Notes under the pieces: generated by a model
Told to the model about the DNA's origin: nothing
Database searches by the model: none
What the model saw: the letters and a program-made list of their open reading frames with translations, nothing else
Made by a program: the position numbers and the translations under genes
Assembly (NCBI GenBank): GCA_964455375.1
Contig: CAYVXE010000029.1
Location: forward strand, 1-42,257
Length of the DNA: 42,257 nt
Direction of reading: 5' to 3'
Source: CAYVXE01 sp964455375
GTDB taxonomy: Bacteria; Zhuqueibacterota; Zhuqueibacteria; Oceanimicrobiales; Oceanimicrobiaceae
In this document: positions 8,014 through 16,602 of the stretch, in pieces
Layout of the letters: every line of letters starts with the position of its first letter
Position numbering within the stretch: the stretch's first letter is position 1

Positions 8014-10401
8014 ATGAAAAACAGACCTGCCCTGAAGGTGTTTCTGTTTTTTGCTCTCGGTTTGACTTTCGCCCGGTATTTCGTACCCGACCTTACATTT
8101 CTGTTTGTCAGCTCAGGGGCCCTTTTTATCACTGCATTTTTCCTTTGGACGTTTCATGTCGAACGCTATAACATAACGGATATTATCCTCGCGTTGTCTC
8201 TGATTGCGGTTGGTTGTATTCGCTATGACATTGCCACAGGTTATTTTTCCCCTATTCATATTTCACATTTCACTGAGTTTACAAAACCTGTTGAAATCAT
8301 TGGTACAGTGGTTAATTATCCGGATTACCGTCCGGACAAGACTACGGTTGTCGTCGAAACTACCGATTTCGCTCATGACAGAAATGTCAGGGCTGTGAGG
8401 GGGTGCCTGCTTGTGAACATTCGATTCCCCAATTCTCATTTGAATTATGGGGACCAAATAAAAGTTAAAGGGAAATTGCGCCAACCGCGTGACCGGAGAA
8501 ATCCCGGAGAATTTGATTACAGAGATTATCTTATGGCGCAAAATATTTTTGCGACACTGAGTGTTTATAGACGTAAAGATTTGAAAGTCCTATCTTCCGG
8601 TCATGGGAACGTGCTGTTCAGGGGATTTATCGTACCGGTAAAATCGTATTTGGATCGGTTTATTTCCTCGTCTCTTCCGGAAAAGGAATCTGCTTTACTG
8701 CATGGTCTTCTTATTGGAGAACGGGGTGGAATCTCCCCGGAACTGAAGAATAAATTTTCGAATGCAGGGGTCATTCATCTTTTGGCGGTTTCCGGTTTGC
8801 ATGTGGGGTTTGTCCTTCTGATTTTTCTCGGCGTATTCGGAATTTTTAGAATACCTTATGAATATCGCGTTCTGCTTGCAATTGCGGGGCTGATTTTTTA
8901 TGCAAGTCTGACCAATCTTAAACCTCCGGTAGTCCGGGCGTCTATTATGGGCGGCATCTTACTTCTTGGTACACTTCTGGAAAGGAAATCCGATGTGTAC
9001 AACACGCTTTCCATTGCGGCTTTGTGCATTCTGGCTGCCAATCCTTTAGAATTATTTCAGCCGGGGTTTCAACTGTCCTTTGCGGCTGTGTTGTCCATTA
9101 TTTATATTTATCCAAAAATCAAAGAGCAAATTCAGAAGATTCCCACGGTTAAACGCTGGATTAAATATGCGATTGTAAGATATGTTTTTGACTTATTTCT
9201 CATTTCTGCTGCCGCCATGCTGGGGACAATACCATTTACAGTTCTTTATTTTAACCGGCTGCCGATGTACACGCTTTTCACCAATTTGGCGGTCATACCG
9301 TTAGCTTTTTGCGGCCTCGCGTCCGGATTAGTCGGCGCCTTTGCCAACCTGTTTTCGAATTTTGTGGCAACTATTTACATGGATGCTGCCTGGTTTTTTC
9401 TACACGGTTTAATTAAAGCAGTTGAGTTTACAGCGACACTGCCTTGGTCACACGTTGAAATATACCGATTCCCATTATCATATCTTTTTATTTACACAAG
9501 CATATTATTTTTTCTGCTTAATTTTGGCAACCCAAAAGTCAGACGGTGGTTGGTTGTTTTCTTACTGGCTCTGTCCAATTTTTTTATTTGGCAAAAGGCG
9601 CTTGCCGGATCAGCGAATCTTCAGGTAACGTATTTGGACGTCGGCCAGGGAGATGCAGCTCTTATCACGTTACCGGACGGTCGTAACGTTATGGTAGATT
9701 GCGGTCCAAAAAGCATGCACTTCGATGCCGGTGAACGCATCGTTGTGCCTTTCTTAAAGCGGCAAGGGATTAAGGAAATCCAGACGATTATTCTGTCACA
9801 CGCCGATGCGGATCATTTGGGTGGGTTTCCTTATCTGCTGCGGCATGTGAAAGTTCACGAAGTCTGGGACAATGGCCAGGGGAAAGAAACGCTGCTTTAT
9901 AAGGATTATGCACATTTAATCGATAGTCTGAAAATTGTGCATCGAATTTTTCACGATTATGCTGAGGTGAAAGATTTTTCTCCGGTGCAAGTGTATATGT
10001 TGCATCCTACAGATAAATTTTTAAAGATGAAGGCAAGTGATTTGAATGACGGGTCATTGTCTTTCAAATTGTCCTATGGAAATGCAGACTTTTTATTCAT
10101 AGGCGATGTGGAGCGAACCGGTGAATATGAAATGGAAAGATTCGGTTCATTCCTGCGGAGTGAGGTTTTAAAAGTTGCTCATCACGGTAGTAATACCTCC
10201 AGCACATTTGACTTTCTGAAAGATGTGCAACCGCAAATTGCTGTAATTTCAGTGGGAAAATTTAATAAATTTAAGCATCCTTCAGAAGACGTTTTACACC
10301 GGTTGCATGATCTTCATGCAAAGATATTAAGAACCGATCATGAAGCGGCGATTATACTGCGCAGTCGCGGGAACAACGTAAAGCGCATATTCTGGAAGTA
10401 G
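8014..10401 (+). CDS. comEC: ComEC/Rec2 family DNA-uptake channel
   Basis: 795 aa, typical full-length ComEC. The order is N-terminal TM helices with an OB-like DUF4131 region (about 60-190), the polytopic Competence domain starting near SGLHVGF (about residue 266), and a C-terminal metallo-beta-lactamase domain (about 540-790). The last carries LDVGQGDAAL, SHADADHLGG and VAHHGSNTSS. ComEC forms the inner-membrane pore for single-stranded DNA during transformation, and the C-terminal domain is the proposed nuclease. SHADADHLGG keeps the HxDxDH core. No other competence gene is in the window, so functional transformation is not shown. ATG is two bases after the coaE stop. Confidence 0.93.
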   Translation: MKNRPALKVFLFFALGLTFARYFVPDLTFLFVSSGALFITAFFLWTFHVERYNITDIILALSLIAVGCIRYDIATGYFSPIHISHFTEFTKPVEIIGTVVNYPDYRPDKTTVVVETTDFAHDRNVRAVRGCLLVNIRFPNSHLNYGDQIKVKGKLRQPRDRRNPGEFDYRDYLMAQNIFATLSVYRRKDLKVLSSGHGNVLFRGFIVPVKSYLDRFISSSLPEKESALLHGLLIGERGGISPELKNKFSNAGVIHLLAVSGLHVGFVLLIFLGVFGIFRIPYEYRVLLAIAGLIFYASLTNLKPPVVRASIMGGILLLGTLLERKSDVYNTLSIAALCILAANPLELFQPGFQLSFAAVLSIIYIYPKIKEQIQKIPTVKRWIKYAIVRYVFDLFLISAAAMLGTIPFTVLYFNRLPMYTLFTNLAVIPLAFCGLASGLVGAFANLFSNFVATIYMDAAWFFLHGLIKAVEFTATLPWSHVEIYRFPLSYLFIYTSILFFLLNFGNPKVRRWLVVFLLALSNFFIWQKALAGSANLQVTYLDVGQGDAALITLPDGRNVMVDCGPKSMHFDAGERIVVPFLKRQGIKEIQTIILSHADADHLGGFPYLLRHVKVHEVWDNGQGKETLLYKDYAHLIDSLKIVHRIFHDYAEVKDFSPVQVYMLHPTDKFLKMKASDLNDGSLSFKLSYGNADFLFIGDVERTGEYEMERFGSFLRSEVLKVAHHGSNTSSTFDFLKDVQPQIAVISVGKFNKFKHPSEDVLHRLHDLHAKILRTDHEAAIILRSRGNNVKRIFWK

Positions 10402-10479
10402 CATTGGTCTGGCTAAAGCTTTAAAACAATCCTTCCGATGAAGTAAATAATATCCATATTATCAGTAAAGGGAATTAAA

Positions 10480-10839
10480 ATGAAGGAAAGACGTCATTTT
10501 AGCAGAATCAAATTTGCTACGCATGTGCAAATAATTTTTGAAAATAAGAAATATGAAGGCGAGTTAGCTGATGTTTCCTTAAACGGTGCCTTATTTCGAC
10601 CTGAGGGTACCATAGACTTAGAGTTGGGAGATATTTGTGAATTGAGTTTTCTGCTGTCATCTTCAGAGGTAAATTTGGTTTTTAAAGCGCAACTGGTGCA
10701 TGAATTCAACGGATATTTCGGCTTTAAATTTCTGAGTGAAGATATGGACACGATCGCGCATTTACGCAGATTACTTGAGTTGAATTCCGGGGATAGCGAC
10801 CAGATAACGCATGAGTTGTCGTTTTTAGGGATGAATTGA
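10480..10839 (+). CDS. PilZ-domain protein, probable c-di-GMP receptor
   Basis: 119-aa single PilZ domain. The c-di-GMP-binding signatures are present: RRHFSR near the N-terminus (RxxxR, R5 and R9) and DVSLNGA (D/NxSxxG) about 27 residues later. Such proteins bind cyclic di-GMP and control motility, envelope or polysaccharide machinery through a partner. There is no effector domain and no c-di-GMP synthase or hydrolase in the window. A good AAGGGA ribosome site sits six bases before the ATG. A strong terminator follows. Confidence 0.88.
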   Translation: MKERRHFSRIKFATHVQIIFENKKYEGELADVSLNGALFRPEGTIDLELGDICELSFLLSSSEVNLVFKAQLVHEFNGYFGFKFLSEDMDTIAHLRRLLELNSGDSDQITHELSFLGMN

Positions 10840-10890
10840 TTGTTGCAGAAAATTATTTTGTTGAAAGTGAAGCAAACAGATTTAATTTAG

Positions 10891-10931
10891 CAAAAAGCGT
10901 GGTTGGCCTTGTCTGGCAACCGCGCTTTTTG
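10891..10931. terminator. Bidirectional terminator between convergent genes
   Basis: A 15-bp stem (10891-10905 with 10917-10931, one T-G pair) is flanked by A and T runs on both sides, with an 11-nt loop. It lies between the converging PilZ and EamA genes and can stop transcription from either side. Confidence 0.88.
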
Positions 10932-10944
10932 TTGTTAGAATAGC

Positions 10945-11853
10945 TCAGTCATTGTTTTCATTGTAACGTTGATATGATTGACGGATGTAACCGTAATTTG
11001 TAATCAGCAACCCGGCAAGAATAGCGAGACCTCCCGCAATAATACGCCAGTTCAGTTCTTCAGAAAAAAACAGTTTTCCTAAAATGACGGCAATAAACGT
11101 ACTATAAAATATCATGAGTTGCGTTTTGGTGACTTCCATGTTTTGCATAAGCCAGTACAGTAAAACGAAAGTCAGAGATGAACCCACCAATGCGAGATAA
11201 AAAAGCGCCAGCCATGCCTGTCCCGTCCAATGGTATGACAGTGGATTCCCTTCCAACAGCCATCCCGTGATGAGCAGAGGAACGAGACCGAAAGACATTT
11301 GCCCGGTTGTAATGACCAGAGGATCGATATGATTGCCATGTTTTTTGATAAGGATACCTGCATAGGCAGTAACGAAAGATGCCGCTAATATGGCAAGCGA
11401 GCCCCACAAAGCATTGTCGTCGTCCATATTAAGTTGATTTGAGAAAATAATGGTGACACCTATTATGCTGATTAAAATGCCTGCCAGTTTTACCATAGAT
11501 AGCCCTTCGACCGGAAATAAAAAATGCGCCAGTACTAATCCAAATAGCGGTAACGTGGTATAAAGGATTGCCGTGAGTCCTGAGGATATTTGACCTTCGC
11601 CCCAGAAAACCAATCCGTAATTAATCGTGAATGTCAGGAACCCGGTAAAAAAAATGAGGTACCAATCATCTCTGTTTTTGGGAAGTTTTGGTTTTCGCAC
11701 GAAGAGAAGGATGTAAAGCGGAATAACTGCGATCACAAAACGGAAACCCGCGAATGTAAACGGTGGCAGGTTTTGCAGTCCTAATTTGATGAACAGCCAT
11801 GTCGAGCCCCAGATTGTTCCTAAAAACAGCCAGATAAAATAGGGTAGATTCAT
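10945..11853 (-). CDS. EamA/DMT-superfamily transporter
   Basis: 302-aa integral membrane protein with about ten hydrophobic helices in two five-helix halves, typical of the EamA (RhaT/YdcZ-like) drug/metabolite transporters. The first helix carries IWGSTWLFIK, a common EamA start. These proteins usually export amino acids or other small metabolites across the inner membrane. It is the last gene of a minus-strand group after a class IV aminotransferase (23 bp gap), so export of an amino acid or related product is a reasonable guess. The substrate cannot be assigned. Confidence 0.88.
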   Translation of the reverse strand: MNLPYFIWLFLGTIWGSTWLFIKLGLQNLPPFTFAGFRFVIAVIPLYILLFVRKPKLPKNRDDWYLIFFTGFLTFTINYGLVFWGEGQISSGLTAILYTTLPLFGLVLAHFLFPVEGLSMVKLAGILISIIGVTIIFSNQLNMDDDNALWGSLAILAASFVTAYAGILIKKHGNHIDPLVITTGQMSFGLVPLLITGWLLEGNPLSYHWTGQAWLALFYLALVGSSLTFVLLYWLMQNMEVTKTQLMIFYSTFIAVILGKLFFSEELNWRIIAGGLAILAGLLITNYGYIRQSYQRYNENND

Positions 11854-11876
11854 TAATATTCATTCTCTGTAGATCG

Positions 11877-12782
11877 TCAAAATGGCAGAGGCTCGCCTTC
11901 GTCCTCTGTCCTTTCCGCATGGTGTTTTTGTAATTTCCGGGTTATGGGTCCCATGCGGCCATCAGCGATTTGCCGTCCGTCTACTTCTACGACAGGTGTT
12001 AGCTCACCCATAGTTCCAGTGGAAAAAACTTCATCTGCAGCGTGTACTTCAGACAGGGAGATATTGCGTTGGATGATTGAAATTTCCGCCTCCCCGGCTA
12101 ATTCAATCACCAACCCACGGGTGATGCCCGGCAGGCAACTATCAGCGGTTGGAGTCAGGACAGTTTCTTGTTTCACAATAAAAAGGTTTGTGGCATTGGT
12201 TTCCGCGACGAATCCGTAAATATCCAGCATTATAGCATCATCCACCCCGGCGAGGTTTGCCTCGATTTTTGCCAGGATGTTGTTGATGAGATTGTTGTGA
12301 TGAATTTTAGAGTCGATGCACAGTGGCGAATTTCTTCTCACGGAAGATGTGATGAGGCGAATGCCGTTTTTGTCGAAGACCGGCGGTTTCCACTCGGCAA
12401 GGACAATCAATGTGGGGCCGTGCTGGTTCCAGTGTGGACTCATTCCGGATGTGACTTTTTCCCCGCGGGTCAATGTCAGACGAATATGTACATTGTCCCG
12501 CATATTATTCGCTTTCAATGTTTCGAAGATGGCCTGTTTGATATCATGACGAGTTGGAACCTGGGCAAAGGCCATGGCTTTTGCTGAGTCAAAGAGCCGA
12601 TCGAGATGGGCATTTAACATAAATATTTTCCCATCGTACACACGCAGACCTTCCCAAACAGCATCACCGCCCTGCACAACGCTATCAAAAACGGAAACTT
12701 TCGCTTCCTTGCGGGGTACGAGTTTGCCGCCCACATGTACCATAATATCAGCATTTCTTGGATCGGGCAATTGGACTTTCAT
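11877..12782 (-). CDS. PLP-dependent class IV aminotransferase (IlvE/D-amino-acid type)
   Basis: 301-aa fold-type IV PLP enzyme. The catalytic lysine is K159 in DSKIHHNNL, followed by VAETNATNLF (about 192-201, with the cofactor-binding glutamate) and STGTMGE near 256-262. The family includes branched-chain aminotransferase, D-alanine aminotransferase and aminodeoxychorismate lyase; the length fits all three. The neighbour upstream (12838-13431) is a P-loop sulfotransferase-like protein. From memory, plant 'branched-chain-aminotransferase-like' proteins fuse these same two domains, so the pair probably forms one functional unit. Substrate specificity is not decided by the sequence. Confidence 0.85.
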   Translation of the reverse strand: MKVQLPDPRNADIMVHVGGKLVPRKEAKVSVFDSVVQGGDAVWEGLRVYDGKIFMLNAHLDRLFDSAKAMAFAQVPTRHDIKQAIFETLKANNMRDNVHIRLTLTRGEKVTSGMSPHWNQHGPTLIVLAEWKPPVFDKNGIRLITSSVRRNSPLCIDSKIHHNNLINNILAKIEANLAGVDDAIMLDIYGFVAETNATNLFIVKQETVLTPTADSCLPGITRGLVIELAGEAEISIIQRNISLSEVHAADEVFSTGTMGELTPVVEVDGRQIADGRMGPITRKLQKHHAERTEDEGEPLPF

Positions 12783-12837
12783 AAATGTTTGTCTCCAGCA
12801 GATTTATTTTTCTTGTTGTTTATGACGTCTGCAAATT

Positions 12838-13431
12838 TCAAAGGTCCGCTTTAATTGCAACTGCGAATAGTTTTTCGTAGTGCGGTAAACATTCTGCCAG
12901 CAGCGGTTTTAGAAACTCCGGAAACGGTTCACTCTTCTGTTTGTATTTTTGAAAGCCGGTGGACCTGTGCAGGTTGTGGTACCAGTAAGGGGCCCAAACA
13001 CCGTCTTCGGGACGGGAACCGGCAGGCCAGTTGAGCATTTTTTCATCAAAAAAAATTCCAATTTTTTTGCATAAGCTCTGCAGGACGTTTTTCGGGTTGA
13101 GCAGAAGTTCTTTCGCATCCAGGACAGGTGGAGACTGTCCTGATTTTTCTAATGTGTCATACAATTTTGCCTGAATTTCCAAAGCCGTATCCCATAAAGT
13201 TGGTTTCGGAATTTGATTGATGAGTGAAGGCAGCATTTCCCTGGGATTCCTGANNNNNNNNNNNNNNNNNNNNNNNNNNNNNNNNNNNNNNNNNNNNNNN
13301 NNNNNNNNNNNNNNNNNNNNNNNNNNNNNNNNNNNNNNNNNNNNNNNNNNNNNCCGTTGAGCGAAAGAATACATCAGCGCCGTTGAAACATTGCGCGGGC
13401 CTGAAAGTAAATTAATTCTTAAACAAGTCAT
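12838..13431 (-). CDS. P-loop sulfotransferase-like protein, interrupted by an assembly gap
   Basis: Two coding blocks flank the 100-N gap. The first 26 residues carry LLSGPRNVSTAL, a P-loop like the 5'-phosphosulfate-binding loop of sulfotransferases. The C-terminal 137 residues include LDAKELLLNPKNVL and a typical RPEDGVWAPYWY stretch. The frames agree across exactly 100 N only by convention, and the summed length (197) is shorter than the 230-250 aa I expect, so some sequence is probably missing. It precedes the class IV aminotransferase by 55 bp on the same strand. Sulfotransferase activity is unproven for this subfamily; phosphotransfer is an alternative. Confidence 0.75.
   Translation of the reverse strand: MTCLRINLLSGPRNVSTALMYSFAQRXXXXXXXXXXXXXXXXXXXXXXXXXXXXXXXXXXRNPREMLPSLINQIPKPTLWDTALEIQAKLYDTLEKSGQSPPVLDAKELLLNPKNVLQSLCKKIGIFFDEKMLNWPAGSRPEDGVWAPYWYHNLHRSTGFQKYKQKSEPFPEFLKPLLAECLPHYEKLFAVAIKADL
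13254..13353. other. Assembly gap (100 N) inside a gene
   Basis: Exactly 100 N within the sulfotransferase-like reading frame. The true gap size is unknown. The central part of that protein is not readable here. Confidence 0.98.
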
Positions 13432-13495
13432 TTGAATGTCTTTGGTGACTGCCTTAACGTACTTAGTGCTTGACCGAAAACGTAGGTTTCTGTTG

Positions 13496-13688
13496 TTTCG
13501 ACCCGGCAGTAGCCCTTTTGCGTCAACTTAAGGAGCATTCATTTTTATCTTGTCACCTTGAGCGAAGCAGCGCGGAGCCGAAAGGTCTGACACAAGCATA
13601 GACCAGATTTCGAGTCAGGCATTCACCTGACTCGAAAAGACAATTCTGAACTCAAGTTAACGCCTGCGGGTAGCCGCCGGATTCGAAA
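13496..13688. repeat. MITE-like nested inverted-repeat element
   Basis: About 190 bp bounded by imperfect inverted repeats of about 35 bp: 13498-13532 matches the reverse complement of 13651-13686, including GCGTCAACTTAAG against CTCAAGTTAACGC and TTTCGA against TCGAAA at the tips. Inside is a perfect 12-bp hairpin (13608-13619 with 13626-13637, 6-nt loop). There is also a segment (13553-13592) of the form TCACCTTGAGCGAAGC to CCGAAAGGTCTGA, which resembles dispersed intergenic repeats of many environmental genomes. No transposase or clear target duplication is seen, and there is one copy in this window. Confidence 0.6.
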
Positions 13689-13806
13689 TGACTGTAAAAT
13701 TGGCGTTTTCGGCCAGACACTCCATGAGTAGCTAAAACTCTGTCAGTATAACGAAATGTGTAAAAAGGATCAACTTAAAAAATCGGAGTTTACTTTAAAA
13801 TTAAAG

Positions 13807-13835
13807 TTGAATGTCATTTGATGCTTTTTTATATT
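13807..13835 (+). promoter_or_regulatory. Promoter of the hydroxyproline dehydratase gene
   Basis: TTGAAT (13807-13812), 17-nt spacer, TATATT (13830-13835), with a predicted start about 34 nt before the ATG at 13876. It fits the spacing and sequence of the other strong promoters in the window. Confidence 0.6.
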
Positions 13836-13875
13836 AAACCTTCCGTTTAATTTGAACGAGAAAAATTAGATTCTA

Positions 13876-14928
13876 ATGGAATTTCATGAAAAACTGAAAC
13901 GCATGGGGAACTGGGTTCCGGGTGATGACTATCGAAAAGTCGCCACCATCGATGCTCACACCGAGGGGGAACCGCTGCGTGTCATCATTGGTGGGTTCCC
14001 GGAGTTGCAGGGAGAAACTATTCTGTCGCGTAGACGTTTTGCAAGACAGCATTGCGATCATTTACGCACTGCATTAATGTGGGAACCTCGCGGTCATGCC
14101 GATATGTACGGCTGTCTCCTGACGCCCCCGGTTTCACTGGAAGCTGATTTTGGCGTGTTGTTTTTACACAACGAGGGTTTCAGTACCATGTGCGGCCATG
14201 GTATCATCGCGGTAACGAAAGTCGTACTGGAAACCGGATTCCTGCCGATGCAGGAACCGCTAACCACGGTAAAGATTGATACGCCGGCCGGCCTGGTGAC
14301 CGCTTTGGCGAAAATTGAAAACCACTCTGTGCAAAATGTTTGTTTCCAAAATGTTCCGTCTTTCGTCTTAGCGCTCGATGCGACGGTCAATGTTCCCGGT
14401 TTGGGCAAGATAAAGTACGATTTGGCTTTTGGCGGTGCATTCTATGCCTTTGTTCAGGCTGAAGACGTCGGTCTTGCGTGCACACCGGCACATTACCGTC
14501 AACTCATTGAAACGGGTATGCAGATAAAACGGGCGGTTGTGAAAAGCGGGGAAATCGTGCATCCTTTTGAAAAAGATTTAAATTTTTTGTATGGAACGAT
14601 ATTTATCGGACCACCGGTAAGCAAGCACGCTCACAGCAGGAACGTATGTGTGTTTGCAGAAGGCGAGGTGGACCGTTCACCTACCGGAACAGGTGTGAGC
14701 GCCCGTCTGGCCATCCATTATGCGAGGGGAGACATCCGTGTCGACGAGCCTTTGATTATTGAAAGTATTCTTGGTACGAAGTTTCTTGGACGTGTCAAAA
14801 AAGTAACGACGTTTGGTCGCCATTCTGCTGTTGTTCCGGAAGTAGAGGGCAGTGCCTACATTACTGGGAAAAATGAATTCTACATCCATCCGAAAGATGC
14901 TCTCAAAGCGGGCTTTATTCTCCGGTGA
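13876..14928 (+). CDS. trans-3-hydroxy-L-proline dehydratase (proline racemase family)
   Basis: 350-aa proline racemase-fold enzyme. The first catalytic residue is C106 in TMCGHG. The second catalytic position, Cys in proline racemase and 4-hydroxyproline epimerase, is T270 in DRSPTGTG. A Cys/Thr pair is the known signature of trans-3-hydroxy-L-proline dehydratase (as in human L3HYPDH), which yields 1-pyrroline-2-carboxylate for breakdown of collagen-type hydroxyproline. The length is normal. It has its own promoter and no clear ribosome site. A pyrroline-carboxylate reductase, expected next in the pathway, is not in the window. Assignment rests on the family rule. Confidence 0.85.
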   Translation: MEFHEKLKRMGNWVPGDDYRKVATIDAHTEGEPLRVIIGGFPELQGETILSRRRFARQHCDHLRTALMWEPRGHADMYGCLLTPPVSLEADFGVLFLHNEGFSTMCGHGIIAVTKVVLETGFLPMQEPLTTVKIDTPAGLVTALAKIENHSVQNVCFQNVPSFVLALDATVNVPGLGKIKYDLAFGGAFYAFVQAEDVGLACTPAHYRQLIETGMQIKRAVVKSGEIVHPFEKDLNFLYGTIFIGPPVSKHAHSRNVCVFAEGEVDRSPTGTGVSARLAIHYARGDIRVDEPLIIESILGTKFLGRVKKVTTFGRHSAVVPEVEGSAYITGKNEFYIHPKDALKAGFILR

Positions 14929-14973
14929 AATGTAATTTCATTATCCTCAACTTAATTTCACATTTACTTTGCC

Positions 14974-15474
14974 ATGCGTTACGTAAATTTAGCAGTTGCT
15001 TTTTTCCTTATAAGCAGTTGTTCCCACATGCATCCAAAAACAACGATAGATGAAATTAATTTTGCCTTGACTGATGAAATTGCAATGATTTATTTGTCAA
15101 ATGGTGAAACAAGGGAAGCTATCGATATTCAGGTGCTGGATGATTCTACACGGTGGTATGACACGGTTGCCGATCAACAACGAATTTCTTCAAATTCAGA
15201 TATTTTGAAGGTTCAGGTTATCGATAAAAAACGTGGTGCGTTTGAGGGGTTTATCTTTGGGTTAATGTTCGGCGGATTTGTAGGCGCTATGGTCGGATTT
15301 TCTGAAGGTGCTGATCCGGAAACAGATGCAAATGGATTGAGTACCGGTGAAAAGGCGGTATTACGCGCCGTTATTTTTGGCAGTTTGGGTGGTTTATTCG
15401 GTTTACCAATCGGCAGCTATATCGGCAGCAGAGATGTTTATCACCTACCGAAGAATTTTCAAAAAACAGAATAA
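14974..15474 (+). CDS. Predicted lipoprotein with glycine-zipper membrane segments
   Basis: 166 aa, family not recognised. The N-terminus is a lipoprotein signal with lipobox ISSC (C16). After a soluble segment (about 17-88), two glycine-rich hydrophobic stretches follow (about 89-110 and 130-150, for example GLMFGGFVGAMVG and FGSLGGLFGLPIG). These resemble glycine-zipper segments of outer-membrane-associated lipoproteins. It lies 45 bp after the hydroxyproline dehydratase but probably has an unrelated envelope role. The function is unknown. Confidence 0.7.
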   Translation: MRYVNLAVAFFLISSCSHMHPKTTIDEINFALTDEIAMIYLSNGETREAIDIQVLDDSTRWYDTVADQQRISSNSDILKVQVIDKKRGAFEGFIFGLMFGGFVGAMVGFSEGADPETDANGLSTGEKAVLRAVIFGSLGGLFGLPIGSYIGSRDVYHLPKNFQKTE

Positions 15475-15569
15475 AGCGATTGGAGCGAAGAAAAAAACGC
15501 TAACGCATTTCTCGACAGAGAACTTTTCCCGGAATCAGGCTATGGCAGATGCAGCCATCTCCAAATGAT

Positions 15570-15590
15570 GACTCAAGGTTCGCCTGAGTC
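15570..15590. terminator. UUCG-capped hairpin between convergent genes (possible terminator)
   Basis: GACTCA and GG pair with CC and TGAGTC across a TTCG tetraloop (15579-15582), with one bulged A. It sits between two convergent genes, but no T-run follows directly, so intrinsic termination is uncertain. Confidence 0.4.
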
Positions 15591-15633
15591 TGTTCAGCAA
15601 TAGCCTGTTAAAGTATTAAAGAACCCAGGCGAT

Positions 15634-16602
15634 TTATTTTTTTGTTTTTTTGGATTTCTTTTTAGAAATTTTTTTCCTTTTTCGTTTTGTTGTTTTTGTT
15701 CTTGCTTTTTTAACGCCTTTATTCGAGCTGCTGATTTTTTTTCCTGTTTTTCTTGTGGTTACGGTCTTTCCTGTTGATGAAGTCGTCGTTTTTTTGACAT
15801 TACCTTTTACAGTTTTGGTTTTTCCGGTCTTAGAATCGACTATTTTTTTTGTTCCTTTTTTTTTCGTGACCGTTTTTCCTGTACCCAGGGTTGTGGTTGA
15901 TCTCGTGGTTTTAACGGTTTTCTTTTTTACCAGGGTTGACGTACGTGGTTGATAGTGTACCTTTTTAACAGTAACGACCCTTGTGGTTCTTGAAACCGCG
16001 AATGTTCGTCTACTGGTGAATCTGACATTTCTGGTTCGGTAGACTGTGACCGAAACCGGTCGATACGGTCGCCACCAGCGCGGGTAAAAGCCAAAATAAA
16101 AAGTAGACCGGTAAGGCCGATAAACTGGACGGTAAATCCATGTGATGATGGGCCAGGTATGAATATGCACCACGGTCGGTTGAACATAATAGTTTGCACC
16201 ATAGAGTATTTCGTTGCCATGAAGTTGCATATTGTAGCTTTCATTTCCCGATTTTTCAATTTCGATGGTTGCCACATCCTGAAATTCATTTTCTGCTAAA
16301 GGAACCTGCAAAATAATCAGGTGTGTGTCATCTGTGATTTGTTCAACGACGCGAATATAGTCTACTTCGTCATTCTCATCCAAATCGAGGTTGTTAATTC
16401 CGGATTCAGGATCATTGAGACCTTTCTCAAAATCTTCCATATTTTTTGATTCTTTAAATAGTTCTGCAACCGCCTGCAAATCCAGACCTTCCGCGGCTTC
16501 GGACGTTGGTGTAATGGTCATTTCTTCCTGAAATGCCAAAAGTGTTCCTTGTCCGAAAAGCGAAATCAGTAAGGCGCTTATTAACATGGGAAAAAGTTTC
16601 AT
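15634..16602 (-). CDS. Exported protein with strongly basic Lys/Thr-rich tail
   Basis: 322 aa. A signal peptide (about 1-23, ending near LLAFQ) is followed by an acidic domain (about 27-125) with NNLDLDENDEVDYIRVVE, a degenerate EF-hand-like loop. Then comes a Tyr/Pro/Trp/Arg-rich segment (155-185) and a long tail of Lys, Thr, Ser and Arg (about 221-322) resembling histone H1 tails. The acidic domain resembles hypothetical exported proteins I associate with Bacteroidetes; no function is known to me. A strong GAGGAGG site precedes the ATG. The tail may bind anionic polymers such as extracellular DNA or LPS (inference). Confidence 0.78.
   Translation of the reverse strand: MKLFPMLISALLISLFGQGTLLAFQEEMTITPTSEAAEGLDLQAVAELFKESKNMEDFEKGLNDPESGINNLDLDENDEVDYIRVVEQITDDTHLIILQVPLAENEFQDVATIEIEKSGNESYNMQLHGNEILYGANYYVQPTVVHIHTWPIITWIYRPVYRPYRSTFYFGFYPRWWRPYRPVSVTVYRTRNVRFTSRRTFAVSRTTRVVTVKKVHYQPRTSTLVKKKTVKTTRSTTTLGTGKTVTKKKGTKKIVDSKTGKTKTVKGNVKKTTTSSTGKTVTTRKTGKKISSSNKGVKKARTKTTKRKRKKISKKKSKKTKK

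Noticed and set aside
15650..15952. Plus-strand open frame rich in Phe and Val
   Set aside because: It is the complement of the Lys/Thr tail of the exported protein; the opposite strand has the signal peptide and a strong ribosome site.
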